Below, in pieces: positions 13,056-23,864 of a DNA stretch of 64,000 nucleotides. The position numbers and the translations under genes are program-made. The first letter of the stretch is position 1. Every line of letters begins with the position of its first letter. The DNA comes from Monocercomonoides exilis. Lineage: Eukaryota; Preaxostyla; Oxymonadida; Polymastigidae. The notes under the pieces were generated by a model. That model did no database searches and was not told the DNA's origin. It saw nothing but the letters and a program-made list of their open reading frames with translations. The stretch is from positions 1,664,001 through 1,728,000 of the forward strand of contig LSRY02000003.1 in the NCBI GenBank assembly GCA_001643675.2, in the 5' to 3' direction.

Positions 13056-13924
13056 AAAAAAAGAACTCTCATCGAAAATAGTTATGATTTCAAAAATAAT
13101 CTCCAATAATCTCCAATTATCTCATTCATTTCAGAATTTCATTTGGGATGAAAAAGTGAATGTTTATTGAAAGAAATATTGTTCTCATATCTGTTTTTTA
13201 AATATTTGAAGAAGAAACTCAAAATTTTCATCAATTTCACGAGTATTATCAACACATGAAATCAAACTCCGTTTCTGACATTCAACCAAAATAAAACTGA
13301 TTTTCTCAGAAGATTTATTCATCAAAGAAATTCTGATAAGATTTTTTGAGAAAATATCTTTTGAATAATAATATGTGCGATAGCAGTCTCAACTGTTTCG
13401 AAAGCTCCTCAGATATTTGAAGCTCCACAAATGCATTTCGTTATTCGTTTATTCATAATTCATAATTAATGTTATTTTTTCTCACACACTTGTTTTCCTT
13501 TTTTTTGGTATTCATTAATAACAAAGTTGAATTTTGTATTTCACAGATTAATTTCCAAATTTGTGGATTTCAAAAAAAGAAAAAAAAATGTTTCGGTATG
13601 TTATTGCTTTTTGATTAAAAAACATTTCTTTTCAAATCACCGACTGTTGTTTGTCAGTCATTGGCTGTAATTCCAAACAGTTTGTATTTATTTGAGATGC
13701 TAATATTTTTTTCAGATTTCCCCATTTCCAATAACATACATTTCAACCATTTCTCAAGTTAATAGAGGAGATTGTTGGGGCATTATCTGCAATATCGAAA
13801 TTACATCTTTCATGAAAATAAATCATCAAACTATTCATCAATATGAATTCTTCAGCTGAAAAATAATTGTTTCAAAAAAAATCTATTTAATTTCCGAATA
13901 AAAAATTGAGCGCACACGAGAGAA

Positions 13925-14103
13925 ACGAATGCAAACAAGAAATAAATTGATATCCACATGCACAAAAGCAAGCAATTTAACAGTATTATCAACGATTCAT
14001 AAGATTTCCTCTTCGATTTTCACTTCACGTTGCATCTCTCCCCTTTCCACCAATTAATCCTTCATTCATATTCATTCCAATCAAATTGCATCACAGTTTG
14101 AAA
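13925..14103 (+). promoter_or_regulatory. Conserved 5' flank of the left full-length surface-protein gene
   Basis: About 170 bp upstream of the ATG at 14104 aligns with the reverse complement of 56189..56350, which precedes the only other copy with an intact signal peptide. Conserved blocks include 'TATCCACATG', 'AATTTAACA.TATTATCAACGAT', 'AAGATTTCCTCTTC' and the last 35 bases before the ATG. The right-hand copy has TATAAAAG where this one has CACAAAAG. No inner cassette carries this flank. Promoter function is inferred from conservation and position only. Confidence 0.5.
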
Positions 14104-16077
14104 ATGATTAGGATCACATTATCAGCTCAAATACTCGTCGCATTCCTCACCATAAATCTGGTTCGTGGAGAAGATATCGCAAACAGCATCATCAGAGGCG
14201 CTCGCCCAGACAAGGTGGAACATGCATCGGGAAATCACATCTGTTGTGCTCAAACAAGCTTCGCCCTCATCAACACCTCCTTGTGTGTGACCCGTCTCAA
14301 CATCATCCCTCTCAGCGGTTGCCCACTCCTCACTGCCCAACACCACTCTGCTGCCTCCATCTGCTCCTCCACTTGCACCATCCACCCACCTTCCCTCACC
14401 AACAACAACTACTACCAACAATGCCCCCTCTTCCTCTCTGCCCATGCCTCCCTCGCCCTCACAAACTTCTCCCTCACCACCCACCAACCAGCCATCTTCT
14501 CCTTCCCCCTCTTCTCCACCCCAAACAATCTCCTCCCACATGCCCACTCCCCAATCCCTGCCTCCTTCTCCATCTCCCACTCCTCTTTCTCCTCCTTCAT
14601 CCCCCTCATCCAGCCTTTCCTTTTTTCTCCTTCTTCCCTCTCTTCCCCATCCCCTTCTCCATCTCCATCCCTTTCCCCTTCTCCTTCATCTTCCTCATCC
14701 TCAACCCCATCATCTTCTTTTTCTTCCCCTTCTCCTTCCCCTTCCCCTTCCATTTCCTCTTTCTCTTCCCCTTCCCCCCTCCATATCCATCACCAATCCC
14801 ATCCTCACCTCCAAATCCACCTCAATCTCCATCTCTCAAACACCCTCTTCTCCAACATCTCATCTCCTCAATCCCCTCTATCACTTCCATCCCTTCCCTC
14901 ACACTCACTCAATTCATTCACCTCAACCACTTCTTCCTCTTCTTCCTCTTCCAACAACACCAACACCAATACAATCCCCTCTTTCTCCCTTCATTCATCC
15001 CTCTCCATCTACTCATCCCTCTTCCTCCACACCCACAACCCCATCGATGGAGCCATCCTCCCCAACCTCAACAGTCCATCCACCTCTCTCTCTGCCTTCA
15101 ACGCCTCTTTTCTTCACCAAACACGCTCTTCACCAAATGCTCCTGTTGAACACATTGGAAATGAAACTCACAGAAAATCACCTGGAAGATTGACTTCATT
15201 CGATGTAAACAGCCATCGCTTCGAATGGTGCATATGGGAAGATTCAACTGGTGGATCTTCAGCAGGTGGTGCACTTTTTGTAAACAAAGCAAATGCCAAC
15301 CTCACAATCACTTCTTGTTCGTTCAACAATTGTTCAACAAATGATCATGGTGGAGCGTTATATTGTGGATATTTGTTAAAAATTGATATCACAAAATCCA
15401 ATTTCACGAGTTGTTCAGCTGCTCATGGAGGAGCAAATTGCATCAGGTATCCGCAAACTAATTCTGTTTGGACATTCTCAGAAAACAGAGTGGAAAGTTG
15501 TTCAATCACAAACTGGTGCGGAACTGGCTGGTATTTCTTGCTAAACGACTTGTCTGCATCTGGTCAATTCCTGTTCACCAAATGCAAGTGTATTGCAAAT
15601 TCAGGTGGCGATTCTGCTGGTTCTCTCACATTTAATTATCCTCCACAAAATAAGCCAAATCAATTTTTGATTAATGATTGCCAGTTCATAATCAATAAAT
15701 TGACATCAACTTCAACTTCATGGGGAGGAGCTGCGCTGTGTTGCACAAACACCTTCACTTGGATGAGCGGGTTCAAATTCATCACATTTTGTTTCTTTGA
15801 TGGTAATTCAGCAGAAAATGGTAGAGGAAACGATGTGTTTTTCAATGGCAGCAGCATCACCCAATCCCCATTCAATCAGTGCGGCTCAACAACAGAATCA
15901 AAAAGAGTCTGGAATCAAGGAACTGCTGATAATGTTGAGTTCAACAGATGGCTCCCTCTCATTTTCTCTCTCTCCATTTTCCCCTCTCCTTGTATTCTCT
16001 CTTTTCTCTCGAATTTGATATATTTGATATCTTCTGAATTTCATCATTTTGCTTGCTGTTCCTCTTCTCAAATTTAA
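14104..16077 (+). CDS. Secreted beta-helix surface protein, left full-length copy
   Basis: The start is set at the ATG of 14104, with signal peptide MIRITLSAQILVAFLTINLV followed by RG|ED; an upstream in-frame TTG at 14086 is not needed. The order is: a Cys-containing beta-rich N-terminus (about residues 23-180), a Ser/Pro-rich low-complexity stretch (about 180-250), a Ser/Asn linker, then a beta-helix module from 'THNPIDGAIL' onward. That module has repeated GGAL and 'FTSC/FNNC' turns recalling the GGA[IL]/FxxN repeats of Pmp-type proteins. After 'RWLPLI' the family sequence breaks off and an unrelated tail runs to TAA, so the second 'CG..xxPCATIEYAL' module is missing. Its N-terminal half is nearly identical to the inward-facing gene 54344..56188. 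It is likely exported or on the cell surface; the ligand is unknown. Confidence 0.75.
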   Translation: MIRITLSAQILVAFLTINLVRGEDIANSIIRGARPDKVEHASGNHICCAQTSFALINTSLCVTRLNIIPLSGCPLLTAQHHSAASICSSTCTIHPPSLTNNNYYQQCPLFLSAHASLALTNFSLTTHQPAIFSFPLFSTPNNLLPHAHSPIPASFSISHSSFSSFIPLIQPFLFSPSSLSSPSPSPSPSLSPSPSSSSSSTPSSSFSSPSPSPSPSISSFSSPSPLHIHHQSHPHLQIHLNLHLSNTLFSNISSPQSPLSLPSLPSHSLNSFTSTTSSSSSSSNNTNTNTIPSFSLHSSLSIYSSLFLHTHNPIDGAILPNLNSPSTSLSAFNASFLHQTRSSPNAPVEHIGNETHRKSPGRLTSFDVNSHRFEWCIWEDSTGGSSAGGALFVNKANANLTITSCSFNNCSTNDHGGALYCGYLLKIDITKSNFTSCSAAHGGANCIRYPQTNSVWTFSENRVESCSITNWCGTGWYFLLNDLSASGQFLFTKCKCIANSGGDSAGSLTFNYPPQNKPNQFLINDCQFIINKLTSTSTSWGGAALCCTNTFTWMSGFKFITFCFFDGNSAENGRGNDVFFNGSSITQSPFNQCGSTTESKRVWNQGTADNVEFNRWLPLIFSLSIFPSPCILSFLSNLIYLISSEFHHFACCSSSQI

Positions 16078-16400
16078 CCTCTGCTTACCCAAATATTTAT
16101 CTTCTCAAATTCAACTTCCAACTCAAATTTCGAATCTACACACCTTCTTCCTTTCTTCCAAAAATATCTTCAATCTTCTCAATCTCATTTCCATCTTGCA
16201 TGAACCCTTGATCAAGATTTTCTTTTCTTTCTCTTCATTTTCCAATCTATTTTCTGCTAATTTTAATTTGTAATTTTTTTCCTTCGGCTGAATAATTTCT
16301 TCGTTTCTTAATTTTGATCTTAATCCCTGAAGCTGATGCAATTGATGGAGAATTCAAGACAGATGAAGAATATGTTGAGGAAATTGTTGTGTTATATGTT
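15957..16400 (-). pseudogene. Antisense coiled-coil gene fragment abutting the surface-gene 3' end
   Basis: Read on the minus strand, this segment gives Lys/Glu/Arg-rich, coiled-coil-like translations in shifting frames, for example 'NEEIIQPKEKNYKLKLAENR' (16341..16123) and 'YQIREKRENTRRGENGEREN' (16092..15898). Related nucleotide sequence follows the other short surface copies at 27421..27832, 33390..33802 and 53700..54343. No single frame is open throughout, so it looks like a decayed fragment. It overlaps the unrelated tail of the sense gene. The function of the parent gene is not recognised. Confidence 0.45.
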
Positions 16401-16461
16401 GTTAATGTATTTGAAGCAGTAAGAAGAAGAAGAAGAAGAGAAATGAATTAATGAGATTATT

Positions 16462-16535
16462 GAAGGCAGAGAATTGTGAAGGCAGGGAATTGAGAAGGCA
16501 GGGAATTGAGAAGGCAGGGAATTGAGAAGGCAGAT
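16462..16535 (+). repeat. 16-bp tandem repeat, about 4.5 units
   Basis: The unit GAAGGCAGGGAATTGA is repeated: units start at 16462 (variant), 16478, 16494 and 16510, with a partial unit at 16526. Equivalent spacers elsewhere in the array carry only one 'GAAGGCA', so the expansion is local to this copy. Confidence 0.85.
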
Positions 16536-16549
16536 GATAACAAACAAAA

Positions 16550-19074
16550 ATGAAAATGTTCGCAAAAGCTGATCTTTTCTTGTCTTTCATCTTTTCTTGT
16601 CTTTCCTCTTTTATTTTTGCGTTCTTCTGACAAATAAAATCCTTCTATTCATCCCTCTTCCTCCACGCCCACAATCCCATCGATGGCGCCATTCTCCCCA
16701 ACCTCAATAGCCCCTCCACTTCTCTCTCTGCCTTCAATGCTTCTTTCCTTCACCAAACTCGATCTTCATCAAATGCTGCTGTTGTATATGAAGGAAATGA
16801 AACTCACAGAAAATCACCTGGAAGATTGACTTCATTCGATGTAAACAGCCATCGCTTTGAGTGGTGCGAATGGAAAGATTCAAATGGAGGAAGTGATTGG
16901 GGTGGAGCTCTTAAAGTTAATTGCACAAATGCCAATCTCGCTATCACTTCTTGTTCGTTCAATAAATGTACATCAAGCAATGGTGAAGGAGGAGCAATAT
17001 TCTGTCAATATTTGTTACAAATCAGCATCACAAAATCGAATTTTACAAATTGCCAGGCGAGACATGGAGGCGCTGTGGAAATATGGAATCCACAATCTTA
17101 TTCTGTTTGGACATTCTCAGAAAACAACGTTGAAAGTAGCTCAATAACATATTGGTGCGGAACTGGCTGGTATTTTTATATTGGTGCTTTTCCATCAAAC
17201 GGCCAATTCCTGTTCACAAAATGCAAGTGCATTGCCAATTCTGGTGGTGATTCTGCTGGTTCTCTCACTTTTCAAAATCCACCAAGCAATAAGCCAAGTC
17301 AATTTATTGTAAATGATTGCCAGTTTATAAATAACAAATTAACTGCCTCTGTCAAATATGGAGGTGCTGCAATTTTCTTCAATTCAACTTATTCCTGGAT
17401 GAGTGGAAATAAATTCATCACATTCTGTTTCTTTGATGGCAACACTGCCAAAAATGGCAGGGGAAATGATGTGTTCTTCAGTGGCAATGCCATTACTCAA
17501 TCTCCGTTTGAGAATTGTGGATCAACAACTCCAACAAAAAGAGTGTATAATAACAATACAGCTGAAAACGCTGAATATAATAGCTGGCTCCCCCTCATTG
17601 CCCAGAACAAAATCGTTTCTAACAGCGGAACTGATGTCGATGTCTGTGGCAGGCCCCAACAGACCCCATGCGCCACCATCGAGTATGCCCTCACTGGCTT
17701 CATTTCCCTCCTCCAAGACGCCTCTCTCACCCTCCTCACCTCAATATTTGTTCCAACTCAAACACTAACCTTCAGCGCGGTTGACACAAAAATCACTGGA
17801 AATGGCACAACTGCCACCATCATCGCCTCCAGTGGCATTCCTCAACCACAAAACTCACATTCACACTCATCACAATCAACATCATCATTTTCTTCATTTT
17901 CATCGTCATATTCATCATATTCATCTGCATCTTCTTCACCAGATCCATCTGCCTCGTCTGCCCTCTTCCAACAGACACAGGGCTCCCTCACAGTCTCTGC
18001 CCTCGCCATCGCCCACAACTCCTCAAATCAAATCACTCCCATCCTCTTCCACCTCTCCGGTAACTCCCCTTCCCTCAATCTCAACACAACCACCATCACC
18101 GGAACAACCTCCATAACAATAAAAACTCCCCTCTTCTTCCTCACTGCTGGCTCCCTCTCCCTCAACCACACAGCAATCACCAGTCTCACCCTCAACAGCC
18201 AGAGCATCTTCCACCTCACCTCCCTCACAACACCCCTCACTCTCAACTCCTCCAACATCACCCACATCACCTCCACAGCCACTCCAGCCAGCTGTGCCCT
18301 CTCCTCTGCCACCTCCCCTGCCCTCTCCCTTTCCCTCGCCAACTGCACCATCACCAACATCGACTCAGCTCCGCAAAACCAACAGACTGCCACCAATGGC
18401 GGATGCATCTCATTCGCCTCATCTGCCCCTGCCAACTCATTTTCTGTGAGTGACACAAATTTCTCCACCTGCTCTGTGAGCGAGGATACAAGTTCTGGAG
18501 GAAGAGGCGGTGCTCTCATGATCGAGTACAACGATGATTCAGAAGTGTCATCCACAACCTTTTCCATCACCAATATCGTGTTTTCAGCCAACAAGGCCAG
18601 TGTCGGAAGAGATATGTATTTTGTGTGTGAATCCCTTGTCGCTTCTGTGAACGAGTCTTCCTTCGCCTTCATGGGAAACATCACTCAGAAAGACAACTCG
18701 GCTGTTGGACATGACAGAACAGAAGCATTCGGTGATTGGAATATCGATTTGTTTATATTTCTCAACGAGCACACAGCTGACAATGAATATGCGAATGATC
18801 ATCTTGGCATCAAAGCAATGAATTGCTGGCTATCAAAGATGCCCTTCAAGAGCACACGCAATGCGATGTGTCTTCTGGAGAAGGTGCAGATCATAAGGCA
18901 GAAATCATTTCATCAGCTGACTTGTCGGTGAATTTATGTGCAAAAGAAGGCAAAGTCGAAGAAAGATGGGGAGATGGCACACAAAATAGAAGAAAATATC
19001 TTATATGTGCATTTGATGAAATCAACATTGCTTGTCGGGCATTTATTCTCTTCTTTCATAGAATTATCCATTAA
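16550..19074 (+). pseudogene. Inner beta-helix cassette 2: leader cut off by an in-frame TGA, later frameshift
   Basis: The ATG at 16550 opens a good signal peptide (MKMFAKADLFLSFIFSCLSS…FAFF) in the same frame as the cassette, but TGA at 16628..16630 interrupts it. The frame then stays open from 16631 to 18931 through both modules: the beta-helix with GGAL turns, then 'DVCGRPQQTPCATIEYAL' and a second Ser/Thr-rich beta-helix. The residues after 'GIKAMN' (18811..18823) go out of frame. A one-base change there would continue into 'LLAIKDALQEHTQCDVSSG…' up to 19074. From 17791 onward the sequence is part of the palindrome and is shared with 42146..43429; before that it is only homologous. It may be a silent donor copy, or a gene expressed by readthrough. 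Confidence 0.6.
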
Positions 19075-19440
19075 ATTTGCCTTTTCAAATAAATATGTTT
19101 CCCTCATCGTTTCATCTTCTCCGACATATTGAAGGCGTGTGACGTTGTGCAACCTGCCGAACGCTATTTTTGAGCTCATTCATTTCATAAAAGAATTGCT
19201 CTAATACTCTTTCTTTTTAATCTGCGCCTCTTTCAGCTTCCAAATAAAAAAAGGCAAAATCGTCCTCCTTTTTCGATTGCAAGTCTGCTGCTCTGCTTTT
19301 CTTGATTCGAAATCATATCTATTCTTATTTAATTTCGGCTTACCTTCCATCTTAGAATAAATATTAATCTTGGCTTTCTGAAAAAAGGTATAGGCAAGTT
19401 TTGGACTTGAATTTGAGGAAAGTTGAGCAATTTAAAAATT

Positions 19441-19659
19441 GCAATATTTTTGTTTCTCCTTGAAGAAGGCGTTGAAGAAGAACAGAACAAGAATTAAAAG
19501 ACTGATTTTGGCCCAAATAGACTTTTTATCACAAATAACTTGAATGGAAATATAAATTATACAGTTTTTGATATGTTGAGAGGAGGAAATGCAAATGAAA
19601 CAATTTTTGGCTCATGCGGTATTTCTACTGACAGAAAATGCATAAATGTTTCCGAATGA
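19441..19659 (+). pseudogene. Remnant of a surface-protein C-terminal module
   Basis: One plus frame reads 'LLEEGVEEEQNKN', a TAA, then 'TDFGPNRLFITNNLNGNINY' and 'NETIFGSCGISTDRKCINVS' before TGA at 19657. The Cys spacing and tone resemble repeat modules of the surrounding surface proteins, but no intact copy in this window aligns. Stops lie on both sides. The mirror copy in the right arm is at 41561..41780. The call is tentative. Confidence 0.35.
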
Positions 19660-19713
19660 GGATGCTCTGCCAAAATGTCAAGCGAGAGGGAGCGGCAAAA
19701 TAGTCAAAGATCG

Positions 19714-19942
19714 ATGAACAAGACGAACAAGACGAACAAGACGAATAAGACGAATAAGACGAAGACGAAGACGAAGACGAAGAAGAAACTATAGGATTTG
19801 AAGAAGATGAAGGAAATAATGAGGAAGAAGAAGAGATAATTGAGAGATGAACAATCAGTCAAATAACATTTCTGAAGAAGATGATGAAAACGACTTGTTT
19901 GATGCTGTCAGTTGGTTAAATGTCACATTTGATAAGTTGACT
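19714..19942 (+). pseudogene. Acidic nonanucleotide repeat followed by a conserved 'NQSN' segment
   Basis: The unit GACGAACAA or GACGAATAA repeats at 19716..19787 (Asp-Glu-Gln, with CAA changed to TAA in two units), then 'EEETIGFEEDEGNNEEEEEI' follows in that frame. In another frame the next bases encode 'NQSNNISEEDDENDLFDAVS' plus 'WLNVTF', which matches 'NQSNDIYDVENNLYEVVDWL' near 51910..51970. Conservation at the protein level in one frame suggests a former gene. The mirror copy is at 41278..41506. Confidence 0.4.
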
Positions 19943-20423
19943 TAGGAAGTGATAAAAAACCCCAATCACATATAATATTGGCCAATTAGCATTTATTTGC
20001 CAATGAAGATTGATATCCTCAGTTCATTGGCAAACTTTGTGTGGTTTCATTGCCTTTCTCTTCAAAAACAGAAAAATAATGGCGTTTGTTGGTTGGCTCT
20101 GAAAATACAAAAGGCATCAAAAGAAGATGAATACGAAGATGAAGAGGAAAAGGAAGAAGTTGAATAAGGTGAAGAATATGATGCAGAAGAAGATTGTTCT
20201 GCTTGTTTTGATATTGATGGTGATGAATGAGATGACAAAGACGAAGAAGAAGAATGAGAAGAAGGCGAAGAAGGAATGTTTTGCACAGAATTTGTCCGTC
20301 TGAGAAATTGAAGCTTTTGAATTGCATTTCTCCGAATGAGAATGTTCTCATTGGCTTATTTTGGAATTCATGGGAAAACTATGATGGTTGAAGGAATTAA
20401 ACAGCAAGGAAAAGAGGCAGACA

Positions 20424-20531
20424 TTGAAGGAAGATTATGAAGTTGAAAAAATAGTTGAAGGAGTTGAAAAGAAATAATAAGAAAAAGATGATGATGAGGA
20501 GGAAGAAGAAGATAAAAAAGAGGAAAAAAAT

Positions 20532-20562
<31 letters not shown>

Positions 20563-20972
20563 AAGAAGACGAAGAAGACGAAGAAGACGAAGAAGACGAA
20601 GAAGACGAAGAAGACGAAGAAGACGAAGAAGACGACGAAGACGACGAAGAAGAAGAAGCAAAAGTAGTTCAGTTGATGATTGAAGGAGGTGTGGATGGAG
20701 TGGAAGAAAACAAAGGAGTTTCTTTGAGATGCGAAGGAGTTGTAACAAACGACTCTGGGAAAAAGTTGATTGGCGTGTGCTCATCAATCGTTGATTCCGT
20801 TGAAGAAGATGCTGCACAGTTTGGAAAGTCTGTTAATGTGGAAGAAGGCGAAGAAGAAAAGGAAGAAAATGATGATGATCATGATAATGAAAATATGAAA
20901 AAGTCGAATATGCCAAATCATATTCAATCTCATTCTATCACATTCAATCCTGCTCTGTGTGTGTGTGTGTGA
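20424..20972 (+). pseudogene. Acidic-repeat ORF remnant (Glu/Asp-rich)
   Basis: From the TAA at about 20532 a plus frame is open through a GAA/GAC minisatellite (20534..20655, Glu-Glu-Asp units) into an ordered-looking stretch: 'KVVQLMIEGGVDGVEENKGV', then 'TNDSGKKLIGVCSSIVDSVE', ending in TGA at about 20970. The same frame upstream (20424..20531) reads acidic but contains three TAA codons at places where CAA would fit. No ATG precedes the ordered part. The opposite strand is Leu/Ser-rich and less convincing. The mirror copy is at 40247..40797. Confidence 0.35.
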
Positions 20973-20999
20973 CTGCCACAGCATGTCGAGCAGCTTCAG

Positions 21000-22720
21000 T
21001 TGCCTCATCTGAAATCCCACAACCAGCAGTCGACAGCAACAAGACACCAAACAGCACAACAAATTGTCCCTCCTCTCCTTTCCTCTCCTGAGTCTGTCAA
21101 CACATTCACCCAGCCACAAGCAGATTGTCTTCCTCATTCCCAGCGTTCAGAAACAGCCTGCTCCTCTCCCACAAAAAAAAAAACTGCACCCAGCCAACCT
21201 GCTGCTCCAATCACATTCAGACAATTCAAATGTTCACAAGAAAATAATATCAATCGCTTCGCGTTCCAATTCCGAGCAGCTCTCCTCAAAAAATGCTTGT
21301 TCCATCATCTCCTGCAGCTCCTGCGCTGAAGACTCGCGCCCAATCCAAAACTCGTCTGAATCCTGCAATTAATTCGCATCTCCTGCTGCTTCAGGCGCTT
21401 CTCCCCGGCTGCCCATCGCTTCCTCTCAGCAGCAGCGTCTTCCCCATTTTTTGAGGCATTTCCCCTTCAGCAAGAAGATTTTTGATGCTATCACCAAAGC
21501 CTGCCTCAGCCACAATCAGCAAATCTCACTCAATCGAGGCCGACTGGCCAAAAGCAGCAAAACAAGCTCCAGAAAACATAGCACAGAACAAAACCAAACT
21601 CTCTCCAGATTGCACTCAAAATGCATCGCTTCTCCAATGACAAGCAAAATCGCCCCAACAAAATTAGCCTTCCTGCCTGAAACGTCCCATCCAGCCTCAA
21701 ACATTCGCTGATCGCCATCCAAAAATAAAAAAAGAAAAGAAAAGAAATTGTTGCATTTCTCCGCTTCTTCCCATCGCACACTCCAAAAAGTTGCTTTTCT
21801 CGCTCATCTGCCCCTCCTTCCCCATTTTGTTTGCTTGCTTGTTTGGCCTCTCAATCCATGCTGCCCCTCTTTCCTCGTATTTTCTTCTTCAACAGCAAAA
21901 TAAAAGCCCTCGCAAATTCGTGCAGAATCGCCATGCATGCGGAGCAAGTGATTCTCCTGCTGCCAGACTTGCCTTCCCAGCACATCCCTTGCCGTGTCCT
22001 AACAAAAGCAGAGCATTCACATTCGAACTGAAATTACCCTGCGACAATCGCTTTGCTGCTGGCACTTGTGCTCCAACAGCATCAGCAGCTCCAAGCACCC
22101 GCTCTATTGCGGTCGCTTTCATCGCCACAACACTCCCCTTCCAACGAAGCGCTTTCAGCAACCGCTGCAGCTGCACCCCGCCGGTTCCAATGACAGAATC
22201 TCCCTGATCCAACATTGCAGGCACAGCCCTCAATTTCGAACTCTTTTGCGGCAGGTCTAATGGCATCATCCACTTGCGCCTTGGCAGTGATCCCATCGTC
22301 CAGATGCATCGCCCTTATGCCTCTCAAATTCGCATGCCCCAAGGGCTCATCCCCCCGAGGTTAAATCGATCCAGAACAACTCTTTCAATCATTTCCTTTG
22401 CGCGCTGCTTGTTCACCAATCACAAAAACGAATCAATTCTTAGAGGGAAATTTTTTCAATAATGATTTTACAGCAGTAATCGAACTATACATTGCATCGT
22501 CATACACGGCTATCTCATTGCCGAGTGCACAAATTAATTCTTCACAAGAACGCAAAGGTAAACCTGATTCGAGGATGGCCCGCTTTGCTTTGCACCCATG
22601 TTAGAGAAAAAGTGGAGCAATATATCTCCAAAGCCAATCCCCTTGCCGGCGATACAAATAGCATCAGTGACGCCATGACAGAGGAAAGAAGACAAAGACA
22701 GCACATTCAATGAGACAGAA
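21000..22720. other. GC-richer island with decayed coding segments (left arm)
   Basis: This block is clearly less AT-rich than its surroundings and reads best on the minus strand. In 22342..21889 the reading begins 'MGHANLRGIRAMHLDDGITA' and continues into 'AMKATAIERVLGAADAVGAQ', but C4 at 22135 breaks the frame that is intact in the right arm (38879..39331). Nearby fragments such as 'DEFWIGRESSAQELQEMMEQ' (about 21355..21295) look coding but lie in other frames. I do not recognise the parent protein. Confidence 0.35.
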
Positions 22721-23864
22721 GAATTTCAAGCATAAAAGCTTCTTCTCAAGCCCAAAAGTGAAAATGTTCTCATAGAATTCATTCATTGCACGAGTAATGC
22801 AGTTGTAAAATGTAATGATCTCCTTGTTGCGACAAATCAGCATCCGGATCTGCGTTCTCACACAAAAACTATCAAATTAACCGCTCAAACAAATTGAAAC
22901 TCATGCCACAAAAACAGGGCGTCTTCCCCGCATGTAATGATTTATGCTCTTGCAAAAGGAACCTGTTTGCTAGCAGTTCATATTTTCGTTCAGAGACAGC
23001 TCGTTTCGGACAAAACTTGCCCATCTGAACTTCTTAAAAGTTTTCCTTTTACACACTACTTCCGCACACTTGCCTCACACAATACAATTTTGTTCATTCA
23101 ATTCTATCGCAATTCAATGCTGCTGTCTGGTCTGAAGCATCAGCCAGCTGATTTAAATCATTCCGCGCAATGCCCGATTCGTTTCAAGGTTCAGCGCATC
23201 AGCTTTCACGAAAAAATATTGATTCAAATTATGCATTTCCAGATAAACAGAGAAAATCATATTATGCGCGTAAAACGACTCAAAACTCGCATAAAAATTC
23301 AATTAAGTATTTTGTATTTGATTATGGTTATAAATGCATCATTATCGAGCAAAGCTCTGGAGCTATTCGTCGCAAGATTTGTTAATAATTATCTGCAACA
23401 AATGAAAAGCAAATATTGTTTTCAGAATCAATGGAACATTCGTTATGAAGAAAAATGGATTATGATCATCAAAATACTTTTGTATTGTATTTCCGGTGGC
23501 TGTTCGGAATGGGGTCTATTTCGTTGGTTATGTCGAAACAACTCATTTTAAAGCTAAATGAAACATTAACATATGTGCTTGTGAGTTATTTTTCATGCTT
23601 TGTTGCACATGAATGGAAACTATTTTTCTGCAGAATGAATGATGCGTCAGCGCAAAGCACTGCACCTGTACAGCAATAGACGAAAGACAATGATATCCTG
23701 TAATTGTTGCTAAGATCGCATTAAAATGGGCCCAGAAGAAAAATTTGAGGATGGAAAGTCTTTATGAATGGTAATTATTCAGAATATTGGAGAATACGAA
23801 ATAAAAGAGAGGAACGAAAAATATCCATTTGAACATACGAAAATGATACATTTTATGTTGAAGG

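Larger units (their letters stand above)
10768..13924. other. AT-rich intergenic spacer
   Basis: Very AT-rich with no credible gene. Its only clear structure is the fold-back element at 10985..13055. The 5' flank of the giant gene (right side of 10767) and the 5' flank of the first surface-protein gene both lie here, so this spacer holds two divergent promoters. I saw no tRNA or other RNA gene. Confidence 0.6.

Noticed and set aside
14244-15193. Long Pro/His- and Leu-rich ORFs overlapping the first surface gene in other frames, and acidic ORFs on the opposite strand
   Set aside because: They are frame shadows of the Ser/Pro-rich coding sequence of 14104..16077; the same shadows recur at 55144..56170.
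16077-16650. Splicing of 14104..16077 to cassette 2 as one gene
   Set aside because: Cassette 2 repeats the same beta-helix module and has its own leader-like ATG; no fitting donor/acceptor pair that keeps the frame was found by eye.
18028-18684. Minus-strand ORF of 218 residues opposite the cassette 2 second module (mirror 42536..43192)
   Set aside because: Exact antisense of a Ser/Thr/Leu-rich coding region; charged composition follows from codon complementarity.
22937-23551. Plus-strand ORF of 204 residues in the left arm
   Set aside because: Depends on A6 at 23211; the right arm has A5 and the frame is split. No ordered family signature.
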